A stretch of 53,495 nt of DNA from Oscillospiraceae bacterium (GTDB lineage Bacteria > Bacillota > Clostridia > Monoglobales > WRAG01): NCBI GenBank assembly GCA_009780345.1, contig WRAG01000012.1:1-53495 (forward strand), written 5' to 3'. Positions within the stretch are counted from its first letter, which is position 1. Every line of letters begins with the position of its first letter. Below the pieces are notes generated by a model. The model was not told where the DNA came from, ran no database searches, and worked only from the letters and a program-made list of their open reading frames with translations. This document shows, in pieces, positions 18,618 to 27,998 of this stretch. Both the position numbers and the translations under genes were made by a program.

Positions 18618-20690
18618 ATGATAACTTGCAAAAACGACGGCAAAATAATTAGTTTCGAAAACGCGAACACAGGTTACAGCTTTGAACTCTCAAGCGGCAG
18701 GCTTTTAAACGTTTATTCAAAAACGACAGGCTGGAACATGATAAAACGCCCCGAATTCGCGCAATCATTCGTAATGATGATTCCGCTTGACGGGCGGCGC
18801 AATAATTTGGTCGAGGGCGGAACGCCGACAAGTGTCAACATCACCGATACTTCGGTTGAGTTTGTTTATGACACGGTTACCTCGAAATTCGGCGGCGAGC
18901 ATCCGATAAAAGTTGTGACAAAGTTCGAAATTGATGAGGAAATCGGAACGTTCGGCTTTGAAGCCGACAACCAATCCGACTTAATCATCGAAGATGTTCG
19001 TTATCCGATTATCGACGATTTCACAAAGCCGGAGGACGAAAAAGAGATAAACCAACTTTGGTTGGGATATTCGAATTTAGAAAAACAAACGATTTATCCG
19101 CGGATTAAAAACCTTGGATATTGGGGAACCGACAGCCCGACGCAATTTAGTGAACCGGCTCCTTACAGCATGTTTCACATGCTAGCGGGCGAGAAGCAAG
19201 GCGTATACATCGGCGCGGGCGAGAAAAGCACCGACGTAATCGCGTGGAAAATTCAACTTTTCCCCGGATACGACAGCTCGATAACGCAAAATGTACCTGA
19301 AGCGGACGAAATTTCAGGACATCCGCGGCATCTTTGCATAACCGCGGCGCAGTTGCCGTACATCATGCCGAAGACAAGCCGCCGACTTGTGCCGATTGTT
19401 ATAAGAACATTCGAAGGAACATGGCACAAGGGCGCGGATGTTTACAAATATTTGGTGAAAAAGTGGGGGCTAACGCCTGTTAAGCCTCCCGTGTGGGTTG
19501 CCGAGCCTCATTCGTGGCTGCAAATCCACATCAATTCGCCGGAAGACGAACTTCGCTATAAATACACCGAACTTGTCGATATCGGACGCGAATGCGCGAA
19601 GCACGGAATCGCCGCAATCCAACTGGTGGGCTGGAACGACGGCGGGCAGGATAGAGGAAATCCGTCACATAGTCACGATCCGAGATTGGGCACGTTCGAG
19701 GAGCTTAAACAAGCAATCGCCGAAATACAAGCGATGGGCGTAAAAGTTATCCTGTTTTCGAAATTCACATGGGCGGACCAATCTACCGAGTGGTTCCGTG
19801 ACGAGCTTATCAAGCTTGCCGCGAAAGACCCGTACGGCGATTACTATATGCACCCCGGTTATCAATATCAAACAATATCGCAGCATATGGATATAAGCAC
19901 GCGCAAGTTGATTGCGATGTGTATGAACAGCGAAAAATACCGCGCGATAGCGGATAAAGAGCTTAAAAAAATCGTTGATTTGGGCGCCGAGGGTACGTTG
20001 TACGACGAAAGTCAACATCATGGTTACGCGCGCTTATGTTTTGACGAATCGCACGGACATCGTTACGGCGAGAGCGTTTACAAAGGAGACAACCCGCTGA
20101 TTGAAGGGTTCCGCAAAGTTTCGGCGTCGAATCCCGACTTTTTATACGCCGGCGAAGCTTGCTATGACATCGAGTTTGAGCAATATCATTTGACATACAT
20201 GCGTTCTCACGTTGAAAACTTTGTGCCCGGGAAAAGATACGTTTTCCCGCATGTTCCGTACATGACCGCGATTGTAGGGTTTAACGACCGCAATATGGTG
20301 AACCAATGTTTGATGAACAAATTTATCATAAGCTATGAGCCATACAACTTCAAAGGGCGCCCGGGCGATTATCCGTTGACGTTAGAATACGGCAAGAAAA
20401 TGGACGCGCTTCGAACCGAGTTGCGCGAATATTTCTGGGACGGCGACTTTTTGGATACGACGGTTGGAAGCGTTACCGTTGCCGGCAAGCCGCACGAACT
20501 TTGGACGGGCTACCGAACCGCAGACGGCAAATTCGGCGCGGTAATTTCGAATTACTCGAACGAGCCGTTGAAAGTTAAAATGAAGTTTGACGAAAACCTT
20601 ACGAAATATCGCTTCGTTGACGGTGATGATTTTGTGCCGTACACCGAAGAGATTGAGATTCCGCCGCAGTCGGCGGTGGTGGTGATATAA
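18618..20690 (+). CDS. Large putative glycoside hydrolase (TIM-barrel, DUF6259-like)
   Basis: A 690-residue cytoplasmic protein. The N-terminal 270 residues are beta-rich, a TIM-barrel-like core follows (about 290-560), with WAEPHSWLQIHI near 295, IQLVGWNDGGQDRGNPSHSHDPRLG near 335-360, VKVILFSKFTWADQS and a likely catalytic area GTLYDESQHHGYARLC near 465. A C-terminal beta-sandwich ends in PPQSAVVVI, as in many retaining glycosidases. It resembles proteins carrying DUF6259, whose substrates I cannot state. It lies with araD, rhaM, ulaE and lyxK. The start follows AAGGAGG from repeat R2. Confidence 0.62.
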   Translation: MITCKNDGKIISFENANTGYSFELSSGRLLNVYSKTTGWNMIKRPEFAQSFVMMIPLDGRRNNLVEGGTPTSVNITDTSVEFVYDTVTSKFGGEHPIKVVTKFEIDEEIGTFGFEADNQSDLIIEDVRYPIIDDFTKPEDEKEINQLWLGYSNLEKQTIYPRIKNLGYWGTDSPTQFSEPAPYSMFHMLAGEKQGVYIGAGEKSTDVIAWKIQLFPGYDSSITQNVPEADEISGHPRHLCITAAQLPYIMPKTSRRLVPIVIRTFEGTWHKGADVYKYLVKKWGLTPVKPPVWVAEPHSWLQIHINSPEDELRYKYTELVDIGRECAKHGIAAIQLVGWNDGGQDRGNPSHSHDPRLGTFEELKQAIAEIQAMGVKVILFSKFTWADQSTEWFRDELIKLAAKDPYGDYYMHPGYQYQTISQHMDISTRKLIAMCMNSEKYRAIADKELKKIVDLGAEGTLYDESQHHGYARLCFDESHGHRYGESVYKGDNPLIEGFRKVSASNPDFLYAGEACYDIEFEQYHLTYMRSHVENFVPGKRYVFPHVPYMTAIVGFNDRNMVNQCLMNKFIISYEPYNFKGRPGDYPLTLEYGKKMDALRTELREYFWDGDFLDTTVGSVTVAGKPHELWTGYRTADGKFGAVISNYSNEPLKVKMKFDENLTKYRFVDGDDFVPYTEEIEIPPQSAVVVI

Positions 20691-20705
20691 GAGGAGCCGT
20701 TTCAC

Positions 20706-21246
20706 GGCAACGATTTTGCGCCAACGGGCGCGGGTTGTTAGGGCTTTGCCCTAACAACCCATTACTCGGGTCCGTCCCGAAAGCTTATGACCTGCCGGTC
20801 GGGCATTAAGGGCTCTGCCCTTAATAATCCCGGTCGCCTGGCGATCACAAACGCCAAAAGGCGGCGATTTGTGACGCAAGCGGCGACGAAAAACCGCAGA
20901 TAGCCGCATACGCGGAAAGAATAGCGAGATGTGGCACTGCGCTCGTTCGAGCATGCGGCTTTTGCCGCCGTAGTCATTGAACTGAGAGGCGAGTTGGATG
21001 CACTATTTTAGCGGCGCGTTTATGATAGCGCGAAAGCGCGTGTGCGCCGCAAGTTTTACTAAATTTTTTGTTAAAAAATTTTCGGGGCTTGACAAGGGCT
21101 TCGATAAGCCCTTGTCGCTATGCGGCAGCCGCCGCAAACGCCCACAGAGCTTCGCTCTGAAAAAAGGTTTTTAGGGCAGAGCCCTAAAAGCCCGCGCCAC
21201 GGGCGCAAACCCTAACAAAATTTGATATTTAAAGAAAATAAGGAGG
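20706..21246 (+). repeat. Hairpin-mosaic repeat block R3
   Basis: No gene is visible in this 540-bp gap. It shares its first 200 bp with R2. The stems are changed on both arms: TTGTTAGGGC/GCCCTAACAA where R2 has TTTTAGGGC, and ATTAAGGGC/GCCCTTAAT where R2 has GGTAAGGGC. GACAAGGGCTT/AAGCCCTTGTC is at 21091-21116. It ends in the shared CCCTAACAAAATTTGATATT leader directly before rhaM. Confidence 0.85.
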
Positions 21247-21253
21247 AAAAAAC

Positions 21254-21568
21254 ATGAAACATTGCTGGGTATGGAACATCAAAGAGGAACACTTAGACGA
21301 GTACGTAAAAATGCACAGAGAGCCGTGGCAGGACGTGCTGGACGCGCACTCTGAGGCGGGAATACACAATTATTCCATCTTCCAAAACGGAAATCAGTTT
21401 ATCTATGTATTCGAGTGCGACGACGTAAAAGCGGCGTTTGATTTTATCGACAAAAGCGAAGCTTGCAATCGTTGGAACGCTATAACGTCGAAAATGGTAG
21501 AGGGTTCGTTTGATTTCAGCAAGCCGAATCCGATCGTATTTTTGGACGAAGTGTTCTATTTGAAATAA
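21254..21568 (+). CDS. rhaM: L-rhamnose mutarotase
   Basis: A 104-residue dimeric alpha+beta-barrel protein of the RhaM family, which interconverts the anomers of L-rhamnose; related sugars such as L-lyxose have the same ring stereochemistry at the relevant carbons. The catalytic histidine of E. coli RhaM (H22, in RRHNPIWPEL) is matched by H21 in KMHREPWQDVL. HNYSIF and the C-terminal EVFYLK are also conserved. The stop overlaps the ulaE start (TAATG). No rhamnose isomerase, kinase or aldolase is visible in the window. Confidence 0.9.
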   Translation: MKHCWVWNIKEEHLDEYVKMHREPWQDVLDAHSEAGIHNYSIFQNGNQFIYVFECDDVKAAFDFIDKSEACNRWNAITSKMVEGSFDFSKPNPIVFLDEVFYLK

Positions 21569-22407
21569 TGATGAATAACAAACTATATAATTTAGGCTTG
21601 TATGAAAAAGCAATGCCGAACGATTTGACAATAGCTGAAAAGCTCGCTGAAACATCCGCGGCGTGCTTTGATTTTATGGAAATAAGCATAGACGAGACCG
21701 ACGAAAAGCTTGCCCGCCTGAAATGGAGCAAAGCCGAACGACTGGAGATAGTGAAGCAATCCTACGAGATCGGCGTTGGCATAAAAACCATGTGCCTCTC
21801 AGGGCATAGAAAATTTCCGCTCGGAAGCTTGGACGCAACCGTCCGTAAACGAAGTTTGGAAATCATGTCGGACGCGATTGAGCTTGCGTCTGATTTGGGC
21901 GTGCGGATTATACAGCTCGCCGGCTATGACGAGTATTATAATCCGTCGAACGAGGAGACGAAAACACTGTTTCGCGAGAATTTGCGAAAATGCGTTGAAA
22001 TGGCGGCGCGAAGTTCGGTGATTCTTGCGTTCGAGACGATGGAAACGCCGTTTATGGACACCATTGAAAAGTCGATGGAATATGTAAGTGAGATAAACTC
22101 GCCATACTTAAAAATCTATCCCGACTTGGGGAATCTGACAAACGCGGCGAAGTTATATGAGCATGACGTGATTGATGATATCAAACTTGGATGCGGAAAT
22201 ATCGCCGCTATGCACTTGAAAGAAACTGTGCCCGGCGTTTATCGCGATATGACATTCGGAGCGGGACATGTAGATTTTCCCGCGGCAATCAAGACTGCGT
22301 GGGAACTGGGCGTTCGTATGTTTACCGCCGAGTTTTGGTATCTCGGCAGCGACAACTGGCGTGAGGATTTGCGCAGCGCGCGGGAGTTTATTGAGGGGAA
22401 GATGTAG
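21568..22407 (+). CDS. ulaE: L-ribulose-5-phosphate 3-epimerase (L-xylulose-5-phosphate 3-epimerase)
   Basis: A 279-residue TIM-barrel enzyme of the UlaE/SgbU family converting L-xylulose 5-phosphate to L-ribulose 5-phosphate. SGHRKFPLGS (near residue 79) is the family signature. E in AFETMETPFM, KIYPDLGN, HLKET and TAEFWYLG hold the metal and substrate residues in the usual order. Two adjacent ATG codons (21568, 21571) overlap the rhaM stop, so translation is probably coupled. Its product is the substrate of AraD at 17359-18048. Confidence 0.92.
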   Translation: MMNNKLYNLGLYEKAMPNDLTIAEKLAETSAACFDFMEISIDETDEKLARLKWSKAERLEIVKQSYEIGVGIKTMCLSGHRKFPLGSLDATVRKRSLEIMSDAIELASDLGVRIIQLAGYDEYYNPSNEETKTLFRENLRKCVEMAARSSVILAFETMETPFMDTIEKSMEYVSEINSPYLKIYPDLGNLTNAAKLYEHDVIDDIKLGCGNIAAMHLKETVPGVYRDMTFGAGHVDFPAAIKTAWELGVRMFTAEFWYLGSDNWREDLRSAREFIEGKM

Positions 22408-23115
22408 GGGCGTTGCCCCTGTGACCCCTCCGCGGGAGCGGTTGCGCCCTGCGGGCGCGGGTTTTTAGGGCTTTGCCCTAAAAACCCATTATTCAGAGCG
22501 AGGCTCTGGGGGCTGTTGCGCGGGCGCGCGCGGCGCGGCAAGGACCAGTCCTTGCCAATCCAGCATTTGAGACTTCGCTTGTGTGATTTTTCACAAACGG
22601 TAGTCGAAAAGTGCAGGGGCGTAAGATTTTGCTTTCAAAATCCACAGCCATCTGCCAAACTTTTGCGCGCCAAAAGTTTGACCAAAAGCGTCGCCCTCCC
22701 CGTCGCGACCCTTCCCGACAAAAGGCGTCGGGTGGGTGCCCCGCTGACGGAACCGCGGGCGAAAGTTAGTGCAATCAACGCACTTTAACCAAAGAAAATC
22801 TCGCGCTTTTAGGCGCAGTTCGTTCTCGAACGGGCGCGGCATTATATCTCACTAGTCTTTCCCGACTCCCGTTGGTCGCTGGATAATTCGACTACAGCTT
22901 ACAAAATACGTAAGCTAAGTCTCATTTACCGCGTATGCGGTTCGCTAACCCAGTTTTTCTGTCGCCGGCTTTGGCGCGAATCGCGTTTTTTGCGTTCGAC
23001 GCCATAGGCGACCGGGATTGATAAGGGCAGAGTCCTTATCGCCCGTCCGGCAGGACATACGCTCGCCGCCGCAGCGGCAAAACCCTGCGCCCTTCGGGCG
23101 CAAAAAAAGGAGCTA
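22407..23115. repeat. Hairpin-mosaic repeat block R4
   Basis: A 700-bp gap with no credible gene, inverted relative to R2. It includes GGTTTTTAGGGC/GCCCTAAAAACC, GGCAAGGAC/GTCCTTGCC, CAAACTTTT-gcgcgcc-AAAAGTTTG, AGCTTAC/GTAAGCT and GATAAGGGC paired with GTCCTTATC. The stretch 22564-22656 is the module that reappears, inverted, as the kduI leader (36346-36445). It ends just before the lyxK ribosome binding site. Confidence 0.82.
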
Positions 23116-23120
23116 TAAAA

Positions 23121-24620
23121 ATGAACTACTTTTTAGGACTCGACAACGGCGGCACGCTTACAAAAGCGGTGCTGTTCAACCAAAACGGTGAGGAAATCAC
23201 CTCTTCCGCGCGCGAGTTGAAGATGATTACGCCGCAAGAAGGCTTTACCGAGCGTGATATGGACGAGTTGTGGGCGGAGAATATCGCAGTAATTTCCGAC
23301 GTTGTAAAATCCGCTTCGGCACAAGGGATAAACCCCGACGATATCAAAGCCGTCGCCTGTTCGGGGCACGGCAAAGGGCTTTACCTTTGGGGAAAAGCCG
23401 GCAAACCATGCTACAACGGCATAGTTTCCACCGACGCCCGCGCGTGGGAATATCCGCTGAAATGGCAAAACGACGGTACCGCCGATAAGGTTTTCGAAAA
23501 AACGTATCAGCGGATTTTGGCGTCCCAACCGCCGTCGATTTTGAACTGGTTCAAGGACAATAAGCCCGAGATTATCGGCAATATCGAGTGGATTTTCGAA
23601 GTGAAAGACTACATACGTTTTCGCCTGACGGGCGAGGCGTTTGCCGAGGTGACCGATTATTCCGGCTCGGGATTGATGAATATTCGAGATAAATGTTTCG
23701 ACGTCGATCTGCTGGAACTGTATGGCTTAGCTGACTTATACGACGCGTTGCCGCCGCTTAGGCGCTCGACTGATTTGTGTGGACGTATAACAAAATCGGT
23801 AAGCGAGCAGACGGGACTTGCCGAGGGAACGGCAGTCGCCGGCGGAATGTTCGACATCGACGCTTGCGCAATCGCGATGGATATCACGAACGGCGACAAT
23901 ATAGCAGTAATCGCCGGAACGTGGGGAATTCACGAATACATCTCGAAAACGCCGGTGCTTGACGGAACGGTTATGGCGAATACGCTGTATTGCATGGACG
24001 ATTACTACCTAATCGAGGAAAGCTCCCCGACGTCGGCGGGAAATCTTTCGTGGTTCGCCGATATGTTTTTGGAGCATGAAAAATCAGAAGCAAAGGCGCG
24101 CGGAATCAGCGTTTACGAATACGTTACCGAATTAGCGGGCTCAGTTGCGCCAAACGAGCAGGATATCATATTCCTACCCTACATTTTCGGCTCGAATTAT
24201 AACCCGAAAGCGAAAGCGTGCCTTATCGGCATGGATTCTCACCACGAGCGTAAACATATTATGCGCGCGGTGTTAGAAGGCGTCGCATTCTGCCACCGAG
24301 TTCACTTAGAGAAGCTGCTCGCCCATAGAACTTCGACAAACGCCATACGATTAGCGGGCGGCGCGGCGAAATCAGATTTGTGGGTGCAAATTTTCGCGGA
24401 CATTTTCAAACTTCCGATAGAAATCATTGAAACGAACGAGCTTGGCGCGCTTGGCTGCGCAATGGTGGGCGCTGTCGCTTGCGGAGTTTACGCCGACATC
24501 GAGTCAGCGGCGAAAAACATGGTGAAAATAAAGAAAAAAGTTGAGCCGAACGCGGCAAACTTCGAAATGTATGATAAAAAGTTCGAGCTGTACGAAAAAG
24601 TGTCGAAAGCACTATACTAA
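23121..24620 (+). CDS. lyxK: L-xylulokinase (FGGY family)
   Basis: A 499-residue FGGY sugar kinase. The start FLGLDNGGTLTKAVLFN and GFTERDMDELWAENIAVI closely follow E. coli LyxK (YWLGLDCGGS..., GWAERDMAELW). Further matches are SGHGKGLYLW, FLPYIFGSN and RLAGGAAKSDLWVQIFADI. It phosphorylates L-xylulose (or a related ketopentose) with ATP, handing L-xylulose 5-phosphate to UlaE and AraD. The length equals LyxK. GGAG lies 9 nt before the ATG. FGGY substrate calls from sequence are moderately safe only; the neighbouring epimerases support this one. Confidence 0.85.
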   Translation: MNYFLGLDNGGTLTKAVLFNQNGEEITSSARELKMITPQEGFTERDMDELWAENIAVISDVVKSASAQGINPDDIKAVACSGHGKGLYLWGKAGKPCYNGIVSTDARAWEYPLKWQNDGTADKVFEKTYQRILASQPPSILNWFKDNKPEIIGNIEWIFEVKDYIRFRLTGEAFAEVTDYSGSGLMNIRDKCFDVDLLELYGLADLYDALPPLRRSTDLCGRITKSVSEQTGLAEGTAVAGGMFDIDACAIAMDITNGDNIAVIAGTWGIHEYISKTPVLDGTVMANTLYCMDDYYLIEESSPTSAGNLSWFADMFLEHEKSEAKARGISVYEYVTELAGSVAPNEQDIIFLPYIFGSNYNPKAKACLIGMDSHHERKHIMRAVLEGVAFCHRVHLEKLLAHRTSTNAIRLAGGAAKSDLWVQIFADIFKLPIEIIETNELGALGCAMVGAVACGVYADIESAAKNMVKIKKKVEPNAANFEMYDKKFELYEKVSKALY

Positions 24621-24631
24621 ACGCGGCGCAT

Positions 24632-25567
24632 ATGAATCACTTCGAAAACAATAAGCGGTATCACACGCTAAATAATTTCTACAAACAAACCTTCGGCTGC
24701 AAGGTTTTTAAAGTTAGCCTAAACGGCGGATTCACCTGCCCGAACATCGACGGAACCGTCGGCGTCGGCGGCTGTTTGTACTGTTCAAGCAAAGGGAGCG
24801 GCGACTTCGCGGGCGACAAAAACGACGACTTGACGACGCAGTTTAACAAAACAAAAATTTTATTAAACAAAAAATGGCCGAACGGCAAATATATCGCCTA
24901 TTTCCAGGCGAACACAAACACATACGCAACCGTTGAGCGGCTCGAAAAGCTGTATTCCGAAGCATTAGCAATCGACAACGTCATAGGACTTTCAATCTCA
25001 ACAAGACCGGACGCAATATCGGACGATGTGCTTGATCTTTTAGCCGATCTAAACAAGCAAACCTTCCTAACGGTTGAATTAGGCTTGCAAAGCGTTCATA
25101 ACGAAACTTTGAAGCGAATCAACCGCGGGCACGATTTCGAGTGCTTTCACGCTACGTACGCAAAGCTTCGCGCGGGGGGGATTAACGTTGTCGTCCATAT
25201 TATCAACGGCTTGCCGCATGAGAGTAAAGAGATGATGCTTGAAACCGCGCGGTATCTGAGCGAAATCGAGCCGCAGGGCGTGAAGATACATATGCTTCAC
25301 GTGCTGAAAGATTCGCCGCTGGCGGATTTCTACGAGAAAAACAAATTTCATATTCTGACGAGAAACGAATATGTGGATATCGTTTGCGACCAGCTTGAAA
25401 TACTGCGTGATAACATAGTGATTCACCGCATAACCGGCGACGCTGATTTTAGTCAACTTATCGAACCGCAGTGGATAAAGAAAAAGTTTTGCGTTATGAA
25501 CGAAATCGACAAGGAACTCAAAAGGAGGAACACATATCAAGGTTTTAATGCTTGCGATAAACGCTAA
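24632..25567 (+). CDS. TIGR01212-family radical SAM protein (YtqA/YhcC-like)
   Basis: A 311-residue radical SAM enzyme of unassigned reaction. The family's cluster motif is CPNIDGTVGVGGCLYC (near residues 31-46). ISTRPDAISDDVLDLLADLN and ELGLQSVHNETLKRINRGH follow in the usual order. There is no strong ribosome binding site, and it begins 11 nt after lyxK, so it may be read through from there. It overlaps the next radical SAM gene by 32 bp if that gene begins at 25536. Confidence 0.85.
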   Translation: MNHFENNKRYHTLNNFYKQTFGCKVFKVSLNGGFTCPNIDGTVGVGGCLYCSSKGSGDFAGDKNDDLTTQFNKTKILLNKKWPNGKYIAYFQANTNTYATVERLEKLYSEALAIDNVIGLSISTRPDAISDDVLDLLADLNKQTFLTVELGLQSVHNETLKRINRGHDFECFHATYAKLRAGGINVVVHIINGLPHESKEMMLETARYLSEIEPQGVKIHMLHVLKDSPLADFYEKNKFHILTRNEYVDIVCDQLEILRDNIVIHRITGDADFSQLIEPQWIKKKFCVMNEIDKELKRRNTYQGFNACDKR

Positions 25568-26978
25568 ATATGTTCACTCCTCGCTGTCCGCGTGGATTTT
25601 AGCCGAATCGATTCCCCGATTTGCCCGCGTTAAGCATGATGTTGAGGTCGTCGAGGCGACAATTAATCAGTCGGACGAGGAAATCGTGTCGTTGGTTGCA
25701 GCGCAATCGCCTGACGTGGTGGGAATCTCAACCTACATTTGGAACGCAGGAAAGCTGCCGAAATTGCTGGAATTATTACGAAAACTATTGCCCGAAACGG
25801 TGTTCGTCCTCGGCGGTCCAGAGGCGACGCACAACACGGAGTATTGGTTGGCGAACGGCGCGGATTTTGTAGCGCGCGGCGAGGGTGAACGTAGTTTTCC
25901 CGCGTTGTTGGACGAGCTTGTCGACGGCGAAACGCCGAATCCAATCGTGGAAAGCATTCCAATCGACGAATTTTCCAATCCTTGTAGCGAAGCATATTTC
26001 GCCTCGCTCAAAAACAAAATAGCCTACCTCGAAACGTCGCGCGGCTGTCCGTTTAGTTGCGCGTTCTGCCTCTCCGCCGGAACGAACGTAAGATTTATGC
26101 CCATCGACAAAGCGTTTGCGCAAATTGACAAACTATCCAAATCCGGCGTTCGAACCATAAAATTTGTAGATCGAACGTTCAACTGCGACAAGGCGCGCGC
26201 GTATGAAATTTTCGAATATGTGATCGACTTAGACACCGACTGTTGTTTCCACTTTGAAGTCGCGGCGGATTTGTTTGACGAACGAACGATTACGCTTTTA
26301 TCCACCGCGCCGCATGGTCGAATACAGTTCGAGGCGGGACTTCAAAGCTTTTTCCCGCCTGCGCTGGAAGCGTCAAGCAGAAAAACCGATTTAGAGCTGG
26401 CGAAGCAAAACCTCCGCGCGCTTCTTCGAGGCGACAATATCCACATTCACGTTGATTTAATCGCGGGATTGCCGTATGAGACGCTACCCGATTTGGCAAA
26501 CAGCTTCGACCGCGCATACAAAATCGGCGCGCATCATTTGCAACTCGGATTCCTAAAGTTGCTTCACGGCAGCAAGTTGCGCGAACAATACGAAAATATA
26601 ATCATCCACGCCGAAACTCCGCCGTATGAGGTTATTTGTAGCCCATGGTTAAGTGCGGACGACCTGAAAATTATCAAACATACCGAAAATGCTCTGCAAC
26701 GCACCTACAATCAAGGGCGATTCCTCTCAACGCTGAAATATGTGTTAGAAACGTCAAACCTGCGACCGTTTTCGCTTTACCGCGGCTTAGGCGAATTTGC
26801 GCCGAACCATGGAATGCACTTGGACAAGTACGCTGAACTGATATACGAACATTTCGCGACGCTTCCGAACGTAAATCCCGACGAATTGCGGGATTGCATG
26901 ACTGTCGATTGGCTTGAAAGGCACAATCGTAAAAATATGCCGAATTTTTTGAAAAATAGGAGGCGAGATGATGGATAA
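25536..26978 (+). CDS. B12-binding-domain radical SAM protein (DUF4080 type)
   Basis: A 480-residue protein with an N-terminal cobalamin-binding-like domain (about 1-130, with VVGISTYIW and GGPEATHN), a radical SAM core with CPFSCAFC near 170, and a C-terminal DUF4080-like region. The product reaction is unknown. Homologues start MKVLL.xxLNAKYIHSSLA; here the matching residues are IKVLMLAINAKYVHSSLS, and the first codon is ATC, 7 nt after AGGAGG (25523-25528). The first standard start is ATG 25548, 19 nt from that site. I therefore give ATC 25536 as the likely start, with reserve. Confidence 0.82.
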   Translation: MKVLMLAINAKYVHSSLSAWILAESIPRFARVKHDVEVVEATINQSDEEIVSLVAAQSPDVVGISTYIWNAGKLPKLLELLRKLLPETVFVLGGPEATHNTEYWLANGADFVARGEGERSFPALLDELVDGETPNPIVESIPIDEFSNPCSEAYFASLKNKIAYLETSRGCPFSCAFCLSAGTNVRFMPIDKAFAQIDKLSKSGVRTIKFVDRTFNCDKARAYEIFEYVIDLDTDCCFHFEVAADLFDERTITLLSTAPHGRIQFEAGLQSFFPPALEASSRKTDLELAKQNLRALLRGDNIHIHVDLIAGLPYETLPDLANSFDRAYKIGAHHLQLGFLKLLHGSKLREQYENIIIHAETPPYEVICSPWLSADDLKIIKHTENALQRTYNQGRFLSTLKYVLETSNLRPFSLYRGLGEFAPNHGMHLDKYAELIYEHFATLPNVNPDELRDCMTVDWLERHNRKNMPNFLKNRRRDDG

Positions 26979-27672
26979 AATATTATGCTTTGACGATTTT
27001 GTGAACGTACTTTTAAAATCCGGATTTTCCATGGGCGGCGGCAATTCCGACGGAATATATGTGATAGTTCCGTGGGGGTGGAAGGAAACGCCGCCATACG
27101 AAACGCCGGTCAGTTGGCATACCGAAATTCTCGAAACCGATCCGTGGGAATGGCGTATGCGCGTGCTAAACGAGCGCAGCGACATCGCCTATTCCAAGCT
27201 GTTTTTCAACAAAAGCGGCTATATAACGCAAGAATGGTATCCATATTTTCTGTCGGCGCGCCGAAAGGGGCAAAGCTTCAAAGAAGCCTATTTCGACGGC
27301 AAAATCAGCCATACCGCAAAGCGGATTTACGAACTTATCGAACAGCACGACGCGTTGCCTGCGCACTTTATCAAGCAGGAGTGCGGCTTTGCGAAAGAGG
27401 ACAAGTCCAAATTTGACCGCGCGATGGTCGAGCTTCAAATGAAATTGTATATCACCATGTGCGGCAACGCGCGCAAGCTGTCATTGAAGGGCGAGGAGCA
27501 TGGTTGGGCGTCCAACGTTTTTTGCACGGTTGAGCGATTCTGGGACAAAAGCGTGATTGAGAAAGCAAGCGAAATCTCGCCGGAAAAAGCAATAGAGACG
27601 ATTACCGAGCAAATATACACGCTGAACCCCGCCGCCGAAGAGAAGAAGATTCGAAAATTTATCAACGGTTGA
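26971..27672 (+). CDS. AlkZ-related winged-helix-like protein
   Basis: A 233-residue protein resembling annotated 'AlkZ-related' proteins, distant kin of HTH_42 DNA glycosylases such as AlkZ/YcaQ. FFNKSGYITQEWYPYFLSARR (near 75-95) and KFDRAMVELQMKLYITMCG (near 143-160) are its most distinctive stretches. The QxQ or QxD catalytic motif of AlkZ enzymes is not evident, so activity is uncertain. AGGAGG lies 7 nt before ATG 26971; another ATG at 26968 is equally in frame. It overlaps the previous stop by 8 bp, in one operon with the radical SAM genes. Confidence 0.55.
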   Translation: MDKILCFDDFVNVLLKSGFSMGGGNSDGIYVIVPWGWKETPPYETPVSWHTEILETDPWEWRMRVLNERSDIAYSKLFFNKSGYITQEWYPYFLSARRKGQSFKEAYFDGKISHTAKRIYELIEQHDALPAHFIKQECGFAKEDKSKFDRAMVELQMKLYITMCGNARKLSLKGEEHGWASNVFCTVERFWDKSVIEKASEISPEKAIETITEQIYTLNPAAEEKKIRKFING

Positions 27673-27686
27673 GCGGAGGTGCGACA

Positions 27687-27998
27687 ATGGAATATTCGAT
27701 GTTTATCACCACTTGCGCTGACAAAGAATCGGCGAAAATGATTGCCGAATTACTGGTCAAAAATCGGCTTGCGGCATGTGTACAGTTGTTTCCGATAGAA
27801 AGCGTATATTTTTGGCATGGAAAGACTTGCGAAGATAACGAAGTTGCGCTGTTTATCAAGTCGAAAACTAAGCTATTCGACAAAATCGCCGTGGCAATAA
27901 AGGAAAATCACCCATACGAAGTGCCGGAGATTGCACAAATTTCGATTACCGACGGTTTACCCGAATATTTGAAATGGATTGATGATTACACATTATGA
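27687..27998 (+). CDS. cutA: CutA1-like divalent cation tolerance protein
   Basis: A 103-residue trimeric ferredoxin-fold protein of the CutA1 family. The order of motifs is typical: TTCADKESAKMIAELLVKNRLAACVQL at 8-34, VYFWHGK near 40, VALFIKSK, then HPYEVPEI and a C-terminal YLKWIDDYT. Its real role in bacteria is unsettled beyond metal tolerance and signalling-protein likeness to PII. ATG 27687 follows GGAGGTG; upstream in-frame sequence is not conserved. The stop overlaps the next start (ATGA). Confidence 0.92.
   Translation: MEYSMFITTCADKESAKMIAELLVKNRLAACVQLFPIESVYFWHGKTCEDNEVALFIKSKTKLFDKIAVAIKENHPYEVPEIAQISITDGLPEYLKWIDDYTL

Noticed and set aside
18053-23115. Transposase or integrase within R blocks
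   Set aside because: No frame in any block resembles one; if mobile, the blocks must be non-autonomous.
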